Shown here piece after piece: positions 7,178 through 14,901 of a DNA stretch of 24,913 nt. Source of the stretch: Bacteroidales bacterium. GTDB lineage: Bacteria; Bacteroidota; Bacteroidia; Bacteroidales; P3. The stretch is from assembly GCA_023227645.1 (NCBI GenBank), contig JALNVJ010000005.1:1-24913 (forward strand), read 5' to 3'. A program made the position numbers and the translations under genes. Numbering within the stretch: position 1 is the stretch's first letter; the number at the start of each line of letters is the position of its first letter. Under the pieces are notes generated by a model. That model saw nothing but the letters and a program-made list of their open reading frames with translations. It did no database searches and was not told the DNA's origin.

Positions 7178-7203
7178 GGGGACACTTCATTTATTGCGTC
7201 CCC
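7178..7203. terminator. Bidirectional intrinsic terminator
   Basis: GGGGAC (7178-7183) pairs with GTCCCC (7198-7203) across a 14-nt loop. It is followed by ATATTTTTTATTTTTT on the plus strand and preceded by AAAAAA, so it also works leftward. It separates the rhomboid gene from the convergent NfnAB fusion gene. Confidence 0.8.
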
Positions 7204-7210
7204 ATATTTT

Positions 7211-9490
7211 TTATTTTTTGTTTTGTATATATTCGTGGATTGCTTTTGCAGCTTGTTTCCCCGCTCCCATTGCAAGAATAACGGTTGCAGCTCCTGAAAC
7301 AGCATCTCCACCAGCAAATATTCCTTCTCTTGAGGTTTGTCCATTTTGATCAGCAATTATTCCTCCCCATGTCTCGGATTTCAGTCCTTTTGTTGTATTA
7401 ATTATTAATGGATTTGGATTTGTTCCAAGAGACATAATTACACTCTTTGTTTCTATTTCATATTCACTGCCCTTAATTTCAATTGGTCTTCTCCTTCCGC
7501 TTGCATCTGGTTCTCCTAATTCCATCCTAATACATTTTATTGCTTTTACCCATCCTTTCTCATCTCCAATGATTTCAACTGGGTTATTCATTGTATGAAA
7601 TATTATTCCTTCCTCTTTTGCATGATGAATTTCTTCATCTCTTGCTGGCATCTCTTTTTCACTTCTTCTATAAACAATATGTGTTTCAGAGCCTAAACGT
7701 CTTGCTGTTCTTGCTGCATCCATTGCCACATTTCCTCCTCCAACAATAACGGCTTTAGCTCCAGGAAATATTGGAGTGTCATATCCTTCTTCATAAGCTT
7801 TCATTAAATTTGAACGTGTTAGGATTTCATTTGCGGAGAGTACACCATTAAGATTTTCTCCGGGTATTCCCATAAATTTAGGAAGCCCTGCACCTGAACC
7901 AATATAAACTGCTTCAAACCCTTCTTCCATCATAAGTTCATCTATTGTTACACTCTTACCAACAATTACATCATTAATTATTGTTACACCAAGTTTCTTA
8001 ACATTATTTATCTCATGTTGAATAACTTCTTTCTTTGGTAAACGAAACTCTGGAATTCCATATACCAAAACTCCACCCGACTCGTGAAGAGCTTCAAAAA
8101 TTGTAACTTCATAGCCTAATTTGGCTAAATCACCAGCACAGGTCAAACCACTTGGTCCTGCTCCAACAACTGCAATTTTCTTTCCATTTGAAGGAGCTTT
8201 CTTTGCAAGTTCAATATTGTTTTTTCTTGCCCAGTCAGCAACAAATCTCTCTAACTTTCCTATAGCAACTGGCTCTCCTTTTTTTCCAATAATACATGTT
8301 TGCTCACATTGAATCTCTTGAGGACAAACCCTACCACATACCGCAGGCAATGCAGTATCTTCTGCCAATATATGTGCAGCTGCCTCAAAATCACCTAATT
8401 TAACTTTGGAGATAAACTCAGGAATCTTAATACTAACAGGACATTGAGTTACACAACTCGGTTTTTTACAATTAATACAACGTGAAGCCTCTGCCATAGC
8501 CTCATCTTCATTATATCCATAAGAAACTTCTTCAAAGTTTTTAGCTCTAATATCTGGATCTTGTTCTCTAACCTTAACCTTCGTGAATTTCTCAACAACA
8601 ATTTCAGAAGCCTTTTCAGATTGCTGAACATTTTGAGTTAAATTACAATGGTGACCTGGAGCATCTGTAGCAATTTCGTGTGTCCTATACATTGTTTGAC
8701 GACGCATTGCCTCATCAAAATCCACAAGGTGAGCATCAAATTCAGGACCATCAACACAAGTAAATTTAGTTTTTCCTCCAATAGTTACCCTACAAGCTCC
8801 ACACATTCCAGTTCCATCAACCATTAAAGTATTTAAACTCACCGTTGTCCTAATATTATATTGCTTTGTTAACATTGAAACAAACTTCATCATAATCATT
8901 GGTCCAATAGCTATAACCTCATCATAATGCTTTTTCTCGTTATCAATCAAATCCTTAATTACATCTGTAACCAATCCCTTGTTCCCATTAGAACCGTCAT
9001 CAGTACATATATATAAGTTCTTTGCAACCTCTCCCATTTCTTTTTCTAAAATAATTTGGTCTTTAGTTTTTGAACCTATAATAACATCAACATCGTATCC
9101 ATTTTGCTTAAACCATTTTACCTGTGGAAAAATAGGAGCTGTTCCAACACCCCCAGCAACAAAGAGAATATTTTTATTCTTTAAATCTCCGCTGTTATGA
9201 TGTAAAAAATCACTTTCGTTTCCCAAAGGACCTACCACATCTTTAAATTCGTCTCCAACATTAAGGGCAGCCATTCTTTGGGTAGACTTACCAATAACTT
9301 GAAATACTATATTTATAGTTCCTTTTTCCGAATCAAAATCGCAAATAGTTAGAGGTATTCTCTCCCCTTTTTCGTCAATAATTACAATGACAAACTGACC
9401 TGGTTTAGCTGATCTTGCTACCCATGGAGATTCAACATCCATAGAATAGATATTAGAAGTTAATTTTTTCTTAGCTATAATTTTAAACAT
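7211..9490 (-). CDS. Fused NfnA-NfnB: ferredoxin:NADP oxidoreductase (GltD-like) fusion
   Basis: 759 aa joining two normally separate subunits. Residues 1-280 are a PyrK/NfnA-like FAD and NAD(H)-binding module with the nucleotide motif VAGGVGTAP (111-119) and a [2Fe-2S] site with Cys230, Cys233 and Cys245; related Nfn enzymes use an Asp as the fourth ligand. Residues 310-759 are GltD/NfnB-like: two [4Fe-4S] groups (C338, C341, C346, C350 and C385, C389, C395, C399), the FAD motif VVGAGPSG (441-448) and the NADPH motif VIVGGGNVAMDAA. In Nfn enzymes the complex links NADH, NADPH and ferredoxin by flavin-based electron bifurcation; database names usually read 'dihydroorotate dehydrogenase B subunit/glutamate synthase'. 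No large GltB subunit is adjacent, which favours the Nfn reading and an anaerobic lifestyle. It follows a small membrane protein gene by 16 nt. Confidence 0.88.
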   Translation of the reverse strand: MFKIIAKKKLTSNIYSMDVESPWVARSAKPGQFVIVIIDEKGERIPLTICDFDSEKGTINIVFQVIGKSTQRMAALNVGDEFKDVVGPLGNESDFLHHNSGDLKNKNILFVAGGVGTAPIFPQVKWFKQNGYDVDVIIGSKTKDQIILEKEMGEVAKNLYICTDDGSNGNKGLVTDVIKDLIDNEKKHYDEVIAIGPMIMMKFVSMLTKQYNIRTTVSLNTLMVDGTGMCGACRVTIGGKTKFTCVDGPEFDAHLVDFDEAMRRQTMYRTHEIATDAPGHHCNLTQNVQQSEKASEIVVEKFTKVKVREQDPDIRAKNFEEVSYGYNEDEAMAEASRCINCKKPSCVTQCPVSIKIPEFISKVKLGDFEAAAHILAEDTALPAVCGRVCPQEIQCEQTCIIGKKGEPVAIGKLERFVADWARKNNIELAKKAPSNGKKIAVVGAGPSGLTCAGDLAKLGYEVTIFEALHESGGVLVYGIPEFRLPKKEVIQHEINNVKKLGVTIINDVIVGKSVTIDELMMEEGFEAVYIGSGAGLPKFMGIPGENLNGVLSANEILTRSNLMKAYEEGYDTPIFPGAKAVIVGGGNVAMDAARTARRLGSETHIVYRRSEKEMPARDEEIHHAKEEGIIFHTMNNPVEIIGDEKGWVKAIKCIRMELGEPDASGRRRPIEIKGSEYEIETKSVIMSLGTNPNPLIINTTKGLKSETWGGIIADQNGQTSREGIFAGGDAVSGAATVILAMGAGKQAAKAIHEYIQNKK

Positions 9491-9506
9491 GGTATTTTCT
9501 TATTTA

Positions 9507-9980
9507 TTATTTAATATCTTTAGCTGGTTTGTCTATCATATCTAATTCTTCTTTGCTTAAATTTAGTTCAAAAGATAATTTTATTTTAGAAGATCTGTTT
9601 AAGAAGATTAATAATATAGATAATATGCAAAAAACCAAATATAAAATATTAGAGGATGATATAAAACCAATTGAAGCAATAAATGTCATTATTGTAAAAG
9701 AATTTAAACGGTTCTTATTTATTGTATGATACTCGTTGAGTTTTTTCCCAACATTAAATAACTTAATTTTATTAAGTTGAGTTTGGTATTTTTTCCTCCC
9801 AGAAATAAAAAAAATCAAAATTAATATCATCATTACTATTGAGATATACATATTAATTTTGTATTCTAATCCAATATCTCCAATAACTAAAGATGATAGA
9901 TAAACTGCTATTGTAATAATCAAATTAATTATTATATACTTGATATGCAATCCATTTAAGTTGCTAATATAGTTTTTCAT
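9507..9980 (-). CDS. Small four-helix membrane protein, unknown function
   Basis: 157 aa. Two hydrophobic pairs can be seen: helices at about 14-32 and 43-60, then a basic segment (GRKKYQTQLNKIK) and a hydrophilic loop, then helices at about 95-110 and 112-128, and a charged C-terminus ending in EELDMIDKPAKDIK. I do not recognise the family. It starts its own transcript (a -7 box lies 27 nt upstream) and ends 16 nt before the NfnAB fusion gene, so the two are very likely co-transcribed. A membrane partner or regulator for NfnAB is possible but speculative. Confidence 0.75.
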   Translation of the reverse strand: MKNYISNLNGLHIKYIIINLIITIAVYLSSLVIGDIGLEYKINMYISIVMMILILIFFISGRKKYQTQLNKIKLFNVGKKLNEYHTINKNRLNSFTIMTFIASIGFISSSNILYLVFCILSILLIFLNRSSKIKLSFELNLSKEELDMIDKPAKDIK

Positions 9981-10007
9981 ACGATTTTAAGCTAGTGAAT
10001 AAGCAAA

Positions 10008-10015
10008 CAAATATA
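10008..10015 (-). promoter_or_regulatory. -7 box of the membrane protein-NfnAB operon
   Basis: Minus strand TATATTTG is an exact TAnnTTTG match, 27 nt before the ATG at 9980. No TTG was found at the ideal -33 distance. Confidence 0.5.
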
Positions 10016-10032
10016 TAAAAAAAAGCCTTTTG

Positions 10033-10064
10033 TTTGTTATTATTCCAATTTTTTTTTAATTTTG
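10033..10064 (+). promoter_or_regulatory. Promoter of the rho operon
   Basis: TTTG (10033-10036), a 20-nt spacer and TAATTTTG (10057-10064) match the Bacteroidota consensus closely. The predicted start is near 10068-10070, giving a leader of about 116 nt before rho, much longer than for the other genes here. Confidence 0.65.
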
Positions 10065-10069
10065 CAAAG

Positions 10070-10185
10070 TCGATTAGAGATATATTCAACACAATTTAAT
10101 CTTTCTGAGTCGACAATTCCCAAAAATGGTCATTTAATTAAACAGACAAATTTAATCTCAAAATTTATTTATCATACAATTTTAT
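10070..10185 (+). promoter_or_regulatory. Long untranslated leader of rho
   Basis: About 116 nt between the predicted transcript start and the rho ATG. It contains TCGATTA...TAATC, which can form a weak stem, and a GTCGAC palindrome (10111-10116). The second half is AT-rich with few G. In other bacteria Rho represses its own gene by early termination in the leader; the same is possible here but nothing in the sequence proves it. Confidence 0.3.
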
Positions 10186-12045
10186 ATGTATAACAAATCT
10201 CAATTAGACACAAAATCTTTAGAAGAGTTAAAATCAATTGCTGAGGAGCTATCAATACCTAAAACTAATAAGCTTAAGGAGCAAGACCTTATCTATAAGA
10301 TATTAGATCATCAAGCAGCAAATCCTGCCAAAGAAGATGTTGAAAAAGAAAAAGTTAAAACCACAAAAACATCAAAAAGAACAAGGTTAAAACCAAAGCC
10401 TGTTGCAGAATCAAATGTAGGTGGAACAAAAACTAATTCAGAACCAAAAACTGAGGTTGAGAAAACTGAAGTAAAAAAGACCGAAGTAAAAAAATCTACA
10501 CAAACTAAACCTAACGAGAAAAAAACTAAACAAGTTGAAAAGGTAAATAAAGATATTGCTAATATTGAAATATCTGAATTTGTGTTACCTGAAATTCCTG
10601 AAGTTCCAAATGTAGAGGATTTAAAAATCCCTGAATTAAAATATAAATCTCCAACAAAAGAAAAAGAAACAAAAGGAGAAAAAGCAAAAATAGAATCTAA
10701 AGAAATACCTTTAGAACCAAAAAAAGAGAACACACAAGCGAAGAAGGAAACTCCAAAAATAGCAAAAGCTGAAAAGAAGGTAGAACCAAAAACAGAGGTA
10801 AAAGTAGAACAAAAAGCAGAACAGAAAGAAATACCAGAAGGAAATAAAGCAGATGGAAACTCTGACAACTCAGCTCCTCAACAAAACCAACAAAACCAAG
10901 CTTCAAAAGTTGTATATAACTTTGAAAAAGAAGGCTTGATTGATTCAGAAGGGGTTTTAGAAATAATGCCAGATGGTTATGGATTTCTACGTTCATCTGA
11001 TTATAACTACCTTAACTCACCTGATGATATTTATGTTTCACAATCACAAGTTAAACTCTTTGGTCTAAAAACCGGAGACACAGTTAGTGGAATAATTCGC
11101 CCACCAAAGGATGGAGAAAAATACTTCCCTTTGGTAAAAGCTGAACTAATTAATGGCAGGACACCTGATCAAATTAGAGATAGGGTGCCTTTTGACTACC
11201 TTACGCCCCTATTTCCAGAGGAAAAATTCATTCTAACAGGACATAAGCTAGAAAGTCTTTCAACAAGGATAATTGACCTCTTTACACCAATTGGTAAAGG
11301 TCAACGTGCTTTAATTGTTGCACCACCAAAAACAGGTAAGACTACCCTATTAAAAGAAATAGCAAACGCAATTTCTGCAAATCATCCAGATGTATATCTA
11401 ATTGTTTTACTTATTGATGAACGTCCGGAGGAAGTAACAGATATGAGAAGAACGGTTAATGCAGAAGTTATTGCTTCAACCTTTGATGAACCAGCAGATC
11501 GTCACGTTAAAATTGCAAATCTTGTTTTGGAAAAAGCAAAAAGAATGACCGAATGTGGACACGATGTGGTTATTGTCCTAGACTCAATCACTCGTTTGGC
11601 AAGAGCATATAACACAGTTGCACCTTCATCTGGAAAAGTTCTTTCAGGAGGAGTTGAAGCTAATGCTCTTCAAAAACCAAAGAGGTTCTTTGGAGCTGCA
11701 AGAAACATTGAAAATGGAGGCTCTCTAACGATTATTGCTACAGCTCTTATTGAAACAGGTTCAAAAATGGATGAAGTTATCTTTGAAGAGTTTAAAGGTA
11801 CGGGTAATATGGAGCTCCAACTAGATAGAAAAATATCTAATAAACGAATTTTCCCTGCAATAGATATAGTTGCATCTTCAACCAGAAGAGACGATTTGCT
11901 ATTAGAAAGTAGCATAATTGGAAGAATGGGTATTATTCGTAATTACTTATCGGATATGAATACAATTGAAGCAATGGAATTTATTAGAAAACAAGTACAA
12001 AACACTAGGAACAACACTGAGTTTCTCCTAAATATGAATAGCTAA
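10186..12045 (+). CDS. rho: Transcription termination factor Rho with long disordered insertion
   Basis: Hexameric RNA helicase that ends transcription. 619 aa against about 419 in E. coli. Residues 1-45 are the Rho N-terminal (SAP-like) helical domain. Residues about 46-241 are a Lys/Glu/Thr/Pro-rich low-complexity insertion, including tandem KTEVEKTEVKKTEVKK. From 246 comes the cold-shock RNA-binding domain (DGYGFLRS, 263-270), then the RecA-like ATPase with the P-loop APPKTGKTT (379-387), LIDERPEEV, VLDSITRLARAYN and the Q/R-loop region through GTGNMELQLDR. Bacteroides Rho is known to carry a similar disordered region that drives condensate formation. Within it, residues 124-153 stand out as a hydrophobic/Pro island. 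First gene of a rightward operon; the stop is 3 nt before the next gene. Confidence 0.96.
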   Translation: MYNKSQLDTKSLEELKSIAEELSIPKTNKLKEQDLIYKILDHQAANPAKEDVEKEKVKTTKTSKRTRLKPKPVAESNVGGTKTNSEPKTEVEKTEVKKTEVKKSTQTKPNEKKTKQVEKVNKDIANIEISEFVLPEIPEVPNVEDLKIPELKYKSPTKEKETKGEKAKIESKEIPLEPKKENTQAKKETPKIAKAEKKVEPKTEVKVEQKAEQKEIPEGNKADGNSDNSAPQQNQQNQASKVVYNFEKEGLIDSEGVLEIMPDGYGFLRSSDYNYLNSPDDIYVSQSQVKLFGLKTGDTVSGIIRPPKDGEKYFPLVKAELINGRTPDQIRDRVPFDYLTPLFPEEKFILTGHKLESLSTRIIDLFTPIGKGQRALIVAPPKTGKTTLLKEIANAISANHPDVYLIVLLIDERPEEVTDMRRTVNAEVIASTFDEPADRHVKIANLVLEKAKRMTECGHDVVIVLDSITRLARAYNTVAPSSGKVLSGGVEANALQKPKRFFGAARNIENGGSLTIIATALIETGSKMDEVIFEEFKGTGNMELQLDRKISNKRIFPAIDIVASSTRRDDLLLESSIIGRMGIIRNYLSDMNTIEAMEFIRKQVQNTRNNTEFLLNMNS

Positions 12046-12048
12046 ATA

Positions 12049-12375
12049 ATGAATAATATAATAGATTTACAAAAGCAAGCCGATGAACTATCAACAAAAA
12101 TATGTAGTTTTTGTAAACCATTAATACTTTCACCTCTATATAAAGAACAAGTTCGTCAACTACTTAGTAGCGAAACAGATTTAAGGTTATCTATTGAATA
12201 CTCAATGGAGGCTGAAACTAAGGAAGAGGCTCTTGAAAAAATATCACTTGCAAAACAAGAGGCAGAGATAATACTATATATATTGATCCAACTCAATAAA
12301 GAAAAACCTAATGAAGTTGTGAAAATAATTGAAATTGCTAAAATCATTATTAGTACTATTGAAGAAATAAAATAG
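12049..12375 (+). CDS. Small all-helical protein, unknown
   Basis: 108 aa beginning MNNIIDLQKQADELST. Heptad-like spacing of Leu, Ile and Glu throughout, one early proline-containing break (KPLILSPLYK) and no signal peptide or membrane span suggest a small cytosolic helical bundle or coiled-coil hairpin. Residues 37-80 (LRQLLSSETDLR-like stretch followed by EEALEKISLAKQEAE) are strongly amphipathic. I do not recognise the family. It starts 3 nt after the rho stop and ends 14 nt before the GDPD gene, so it is almost certainly co-transcribed with both. A protein partner role is possible but there is no direct evidence. Confidence 0.7.
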   Translation: MNNIIDLQKQADELSTKICSFCKPLILSPLYKEQVRQLLSSETDLRLSIEYSMEAETKEEALEKISLAKQEAEIILYILIQLNKEKPNEVVKIIEIAKIIISTIEEIK

Positions 12376-12389
12376 AATATCACCAATAA

Positions 12390-13232
12390 ATGAGCTTTTT
12401 CAAAATACATATAAAACTAATAAATAGTATACTAATAATACTTGCAATCCTAATCTCTGCAGTTATTATTTTATATTCTATATTTATTTCAGAGGATACA
12501 AAGTTTGCATTTACCAATGACGATCATGTTGTTTTATTTGCTCATCGTGGTCAAATTTCATATGCTCCAGAAAATACTTATGAATCTGTATTACTTGCTC
12601 AGAATCAAGGCTTCGAAGCTGTTGAAATTGATATAAGACATACTAAAGATAAAGAACTGGTATTATTTCATGATGAAACCATGAAGAGAATGCTTGGAGA
12701 GGATAAAAAACTAGAGGATGAAATCTTTTCAAATATAGAGAAGAAAAACATTATATGGAAGAAAAGGATTACAACCTCCAAGGTCGTAAAATTAGAAAAA
12801 ATATTTCAAGACTTCCCTAACCTCTACTTTTATCTCGATATTAAGACCCCAACTAATGAAAATATTGATAAGCTTGTGTCTTTGATTAGAAAATATAATA
12901 TGGAAAACAAGGTAATAGTATCTCATGCAAATTTCTTTAAGCAAATAAGGTTTAAGCTAAAATATTCATCAATAGCAAATGCTTTAGAAGGATTCAACTC
13001 TGGACATGAGAAATGGATTAGATTTATCCCACATAAGCTAAGACCAGACTTCTATTCCAGTTTTATTTACGAAACAGACAAAAAACAGGTATCAAAACTC
13101 AAAGAAAAAGGATTATTAAATCGCAAAATTGTATATGGAGTTGATAAAAACAATATAGATCAAGCAATAAGTGATTTCGAATTAAAGTATTTAATAATTG
13201 ATATTGACTCAATACCTTCAATAATAAAATAA
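12390..13232 (+). CDS. Membrane-anchored glycerophosphodiester phosphodiesterase (GDPD family)
   Basis: 280 aa. An N-terminal transmembrane anchor (about 9-33) is followed by a GDPD TIM-barrel. Catalytic and metal residues are visible: HRG (52-54), PENT (60-63), EID (79-81) and HDE (94-96). These enzymes hydrolyse glycerophosphodiesters to glycerol-3-phosphate and an alcohol. The family is often periplasmic; the anchor here suggests the domain faces the periplasm. The later part (LYFYLDIKTP, KVIVSHANF, VYGVDKNN, LIIDIDSI) follows the barrel strand pattern. Substrate unknown. It lies between the small helical protein and glyS in the rho operon. Confidence 0.87.
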   Translation: MSFFKIHIKLINSILIILAILISAVIILYSIFISEDTKFAFTNDDHVVLFAHRGQISYAPENTYESVLLAQNQGFEAVEIDIRHTKDKELVLFHDETMKRMLGEDKKLEDEIFSNIEKKNIIWKKRITTSKVVKLEKIFQDFPNLYFYLDIKTPTNENIDKLVSLIRKYNMENKVIVSHANFFKQIRFKLKYSSIANALEGFNSGHEKWIRFIPHKLRPDFYSSFIYETDKKQVSKLKEKGLLNRKIVYGVDKNNIDQAISDFELKYLIIDIDSIPSIIK

Positions 13233-13247
13233 TTATACATATATACT

Positions 13248-14774
13248 ATGGCAAACAACGAAGACTTATTTAAAAAGATAATTTCACACTCTAAAGAATA
13301 TGGATTTATATTCCCATCTAGTGAGATTTACGATGGTATGGCTGCCGTATACGACTATGGTCAATATGGTGTGGAGCTAAAGAATAATATAAAACAATAT
13401 TGGTGGAAGTCCATGGTACAGATGCATGATAATATTGTGGGCATAGACTCATCAATATTTATGCACCCTAAGATATGGAAGGCCTCAGGTCATGTGGATG
13501 CTTTCAACGACCCATTGATTGATAATAAAGACTCAAAGAAACGCTATCGTGCAGATGTTTTGATTGAAGACCATATTGCTAAGATAGAAGATAAGATAAA
13601 TAAGGAAATATCTAAGGCAGAAAAACGCTTCGGCGAGAGCTTTAATAAAGAAGAGTTCGTTTCCACAAACTCTAGAGTACTTGAAAATCAGGCTAAAATA
13701 AATAATATATCGAAACGCTTTGCTAACCTTATGAATTTAGAAGATTTAGCTGGGGTAAAACTTTTGATTGAAGAGCTTGGTATAGTATGTCCAATATCTG
13801 GAACAAAGAATTGGACAGATGTACGCCAATTCAATCTAATGTTCTCAACCAAAATGGGATCCTTGAGTGAAGATACAAATGTGGTTTACCTTAGACCAGA
13901 AACTGCACAAGGAATTTTCGTTAACTTCCTCAATGTTCAAAAAAGTGGTAGGATGAAAATTCCATTTGGCATAGCACAGATAGGAAAGGCATTTAGGAAC
14001 GAGATAGTTGCTAGGCAGTTTATATTCCGTATGCGTGAGTTTGAACAAATGGAGATGCAGTTCTTCGTTCGTCCAGGGGAAGAATTGAAATGGTTTGAAT
14101 ACTGGAAGGAAACTAGAGTTAAATGGCATCTATCACTTGGAATACCTGAATCGGAATATCGCTTCCACGACCATGAAAAACTTGCTCATTATGCCAATGC
14201 TGCAACAGATATCGAGTTTAGATTCCCATTTGGATTTAAAGAACTAGAAGGAATACACTCAAGAGGCGACTTTGACCTTAAGCAACACCAAGAATTTTCA
14301 GGTAAGAAGATACAGTATTTCGATCCAGAACTTAATGAAAGCTACATTCCATATGTTGTTGAAACCTCAATTGGATTAGACAGAACATTCTTAGCAGTAC
14401 TTTCCCATGCATTTAAAGAAGAAACCCTTGAAGACGGATCAATAAGGACAGTACTGAATTTACCAAAAATACTCTGCCCAATAAAGGCAGCAGTTCTTCC
14501 CCTAGTAAAGAAGGATAATATGCCAGAGAAAGCAAAAGAAATTGTTAATATGCTAAGATCTGACTTTATGGTACAATACGATGAGAAAGATGCAATAGGA
14601 AAACGCTACCGCCGACAAGATGCAATAGGAACCCCATATTGCATAACTGTAGATACTGAAACCCTTGAAAACAACACTGTAACCATACGCGAAAGAGATA
14701 CCATGCAACAAATCCGCATAAATATCTCAGAACTCCCTGCATATATTCATAAGGGCATAAAACCTCTAATATAA
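13248..14774 (+). CDS. glyS: Glycyl-tRNA synthetase, alpha2 (single-chain) type
   Basis: Charges tRNA-Gly. 508 aa, one chain, the dimeric archaeal/eukaryal-like form rather than the alpha2-beta2 bacterial form. Visible are the family opening KEYGFIFPSSEIYDG, class II motif 2 GKAFRNE (246-252) followed by FRMREFEQMEMQFF, HSRGDFDL, motif 3 ETSIGLDRT (372-380), and the C-terminal anticodon-binding domain starting IKAAVLPLVKK and containing YRRQDAIGTPYCITVD. It starts 15 nt after the GDPD stop and is the last gene of the rho operon; a strong terminator follows 18 nt after the stop. Confidence 0.96.
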   Translation: MANNEDLFKKIISHSKEYGFIFPSSEIYDGMAAVYDYGQYGVELKNNIKQYWWKSMVQMHDNIVGIDSSIFMHPKIWKASGHVDAFNDPLIDNKDSKKRYRADVLIEDHIAKIEDKINKEISKAEKRFGESFNKEEFVSTNSRVLENQAKINNISKRFANLMNLEDLAGVKLLIEELGIVCPISGTKNWTDVRQFNLMFSTKMGSLSEDTNVVYLRPETAQGIFVNFLNVQKSGRMKIPFGIAQIGKAFRNEIVARQFIFRMREFEQMEMQFFVRPGEELKWFEYWKETRVKWHLSLGIPESEYRFHDHEKLAHYANAATDIEFRFPFGFKELEGIHSRGDFDLKQHQEFSGKKIQYFDPELNESYIPYVVETSIGLDRTFLAVLSHAFKEETLEDGSIRTVLNLPKILCPIKAAVLPLVKKDNMPEKAKEIVNMLRSDFMVQYDEKDAIGKRYRRQDAIGTPYCITVDTETLENNTVTIRERDTMQQIRINISELPAYIHKGIKPLI

Positions 14775-14792
14775 GCTTAAAGAAAACACTAT

Positions 14793-14832
14793 AAAAATAA
14801 GGGGTAGAAAACATAATCTATCCCTTATTTTT
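14793..14832. terminator. Bidirectional intrinsic terminator after glyS
   Basis: A 16-bp stem with one G-U pair (AAAAATAAGGGGTAGA, 14793-14808, against TCTATCCCTTATTTTT, 14817-14832) and an 8-nt loop. The A-run and T-run at its base let it end both glyS and the convergent cysteine desulfidase operon. Confidence 0.85.
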
Positions 14833-14901
14833 TAACTCTTAGTTTTAATAATCAAGCTCTTCGTATCGCTAAATTATGTTAACAAAATTAGAATTTCTTT
14901 A

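Noticed and set aside
8121..9200. Rightward open frames opposite the NfnAB fusion gene
   Set aside because: Short, no promoter and no recognisable protein; shadows of the strongly supported leftward gene.
10311..10868. Long leftward open frame (185 codons) opposite the rho insertion, with a second one at 10697-10996
   Set aside because: It is the antisense of Lys/Glu-rich low-complexity codons and gives Phe/Ser-rich repeats with no domain, signal or promoter. Rho itself is certain on the other strand.
13233..13247. Internal promoter or T-box-like leader before glyS
   Set aside because: The gap from the GDPD gene is only 15 nt and contains no TAnnTTTG box or structure.
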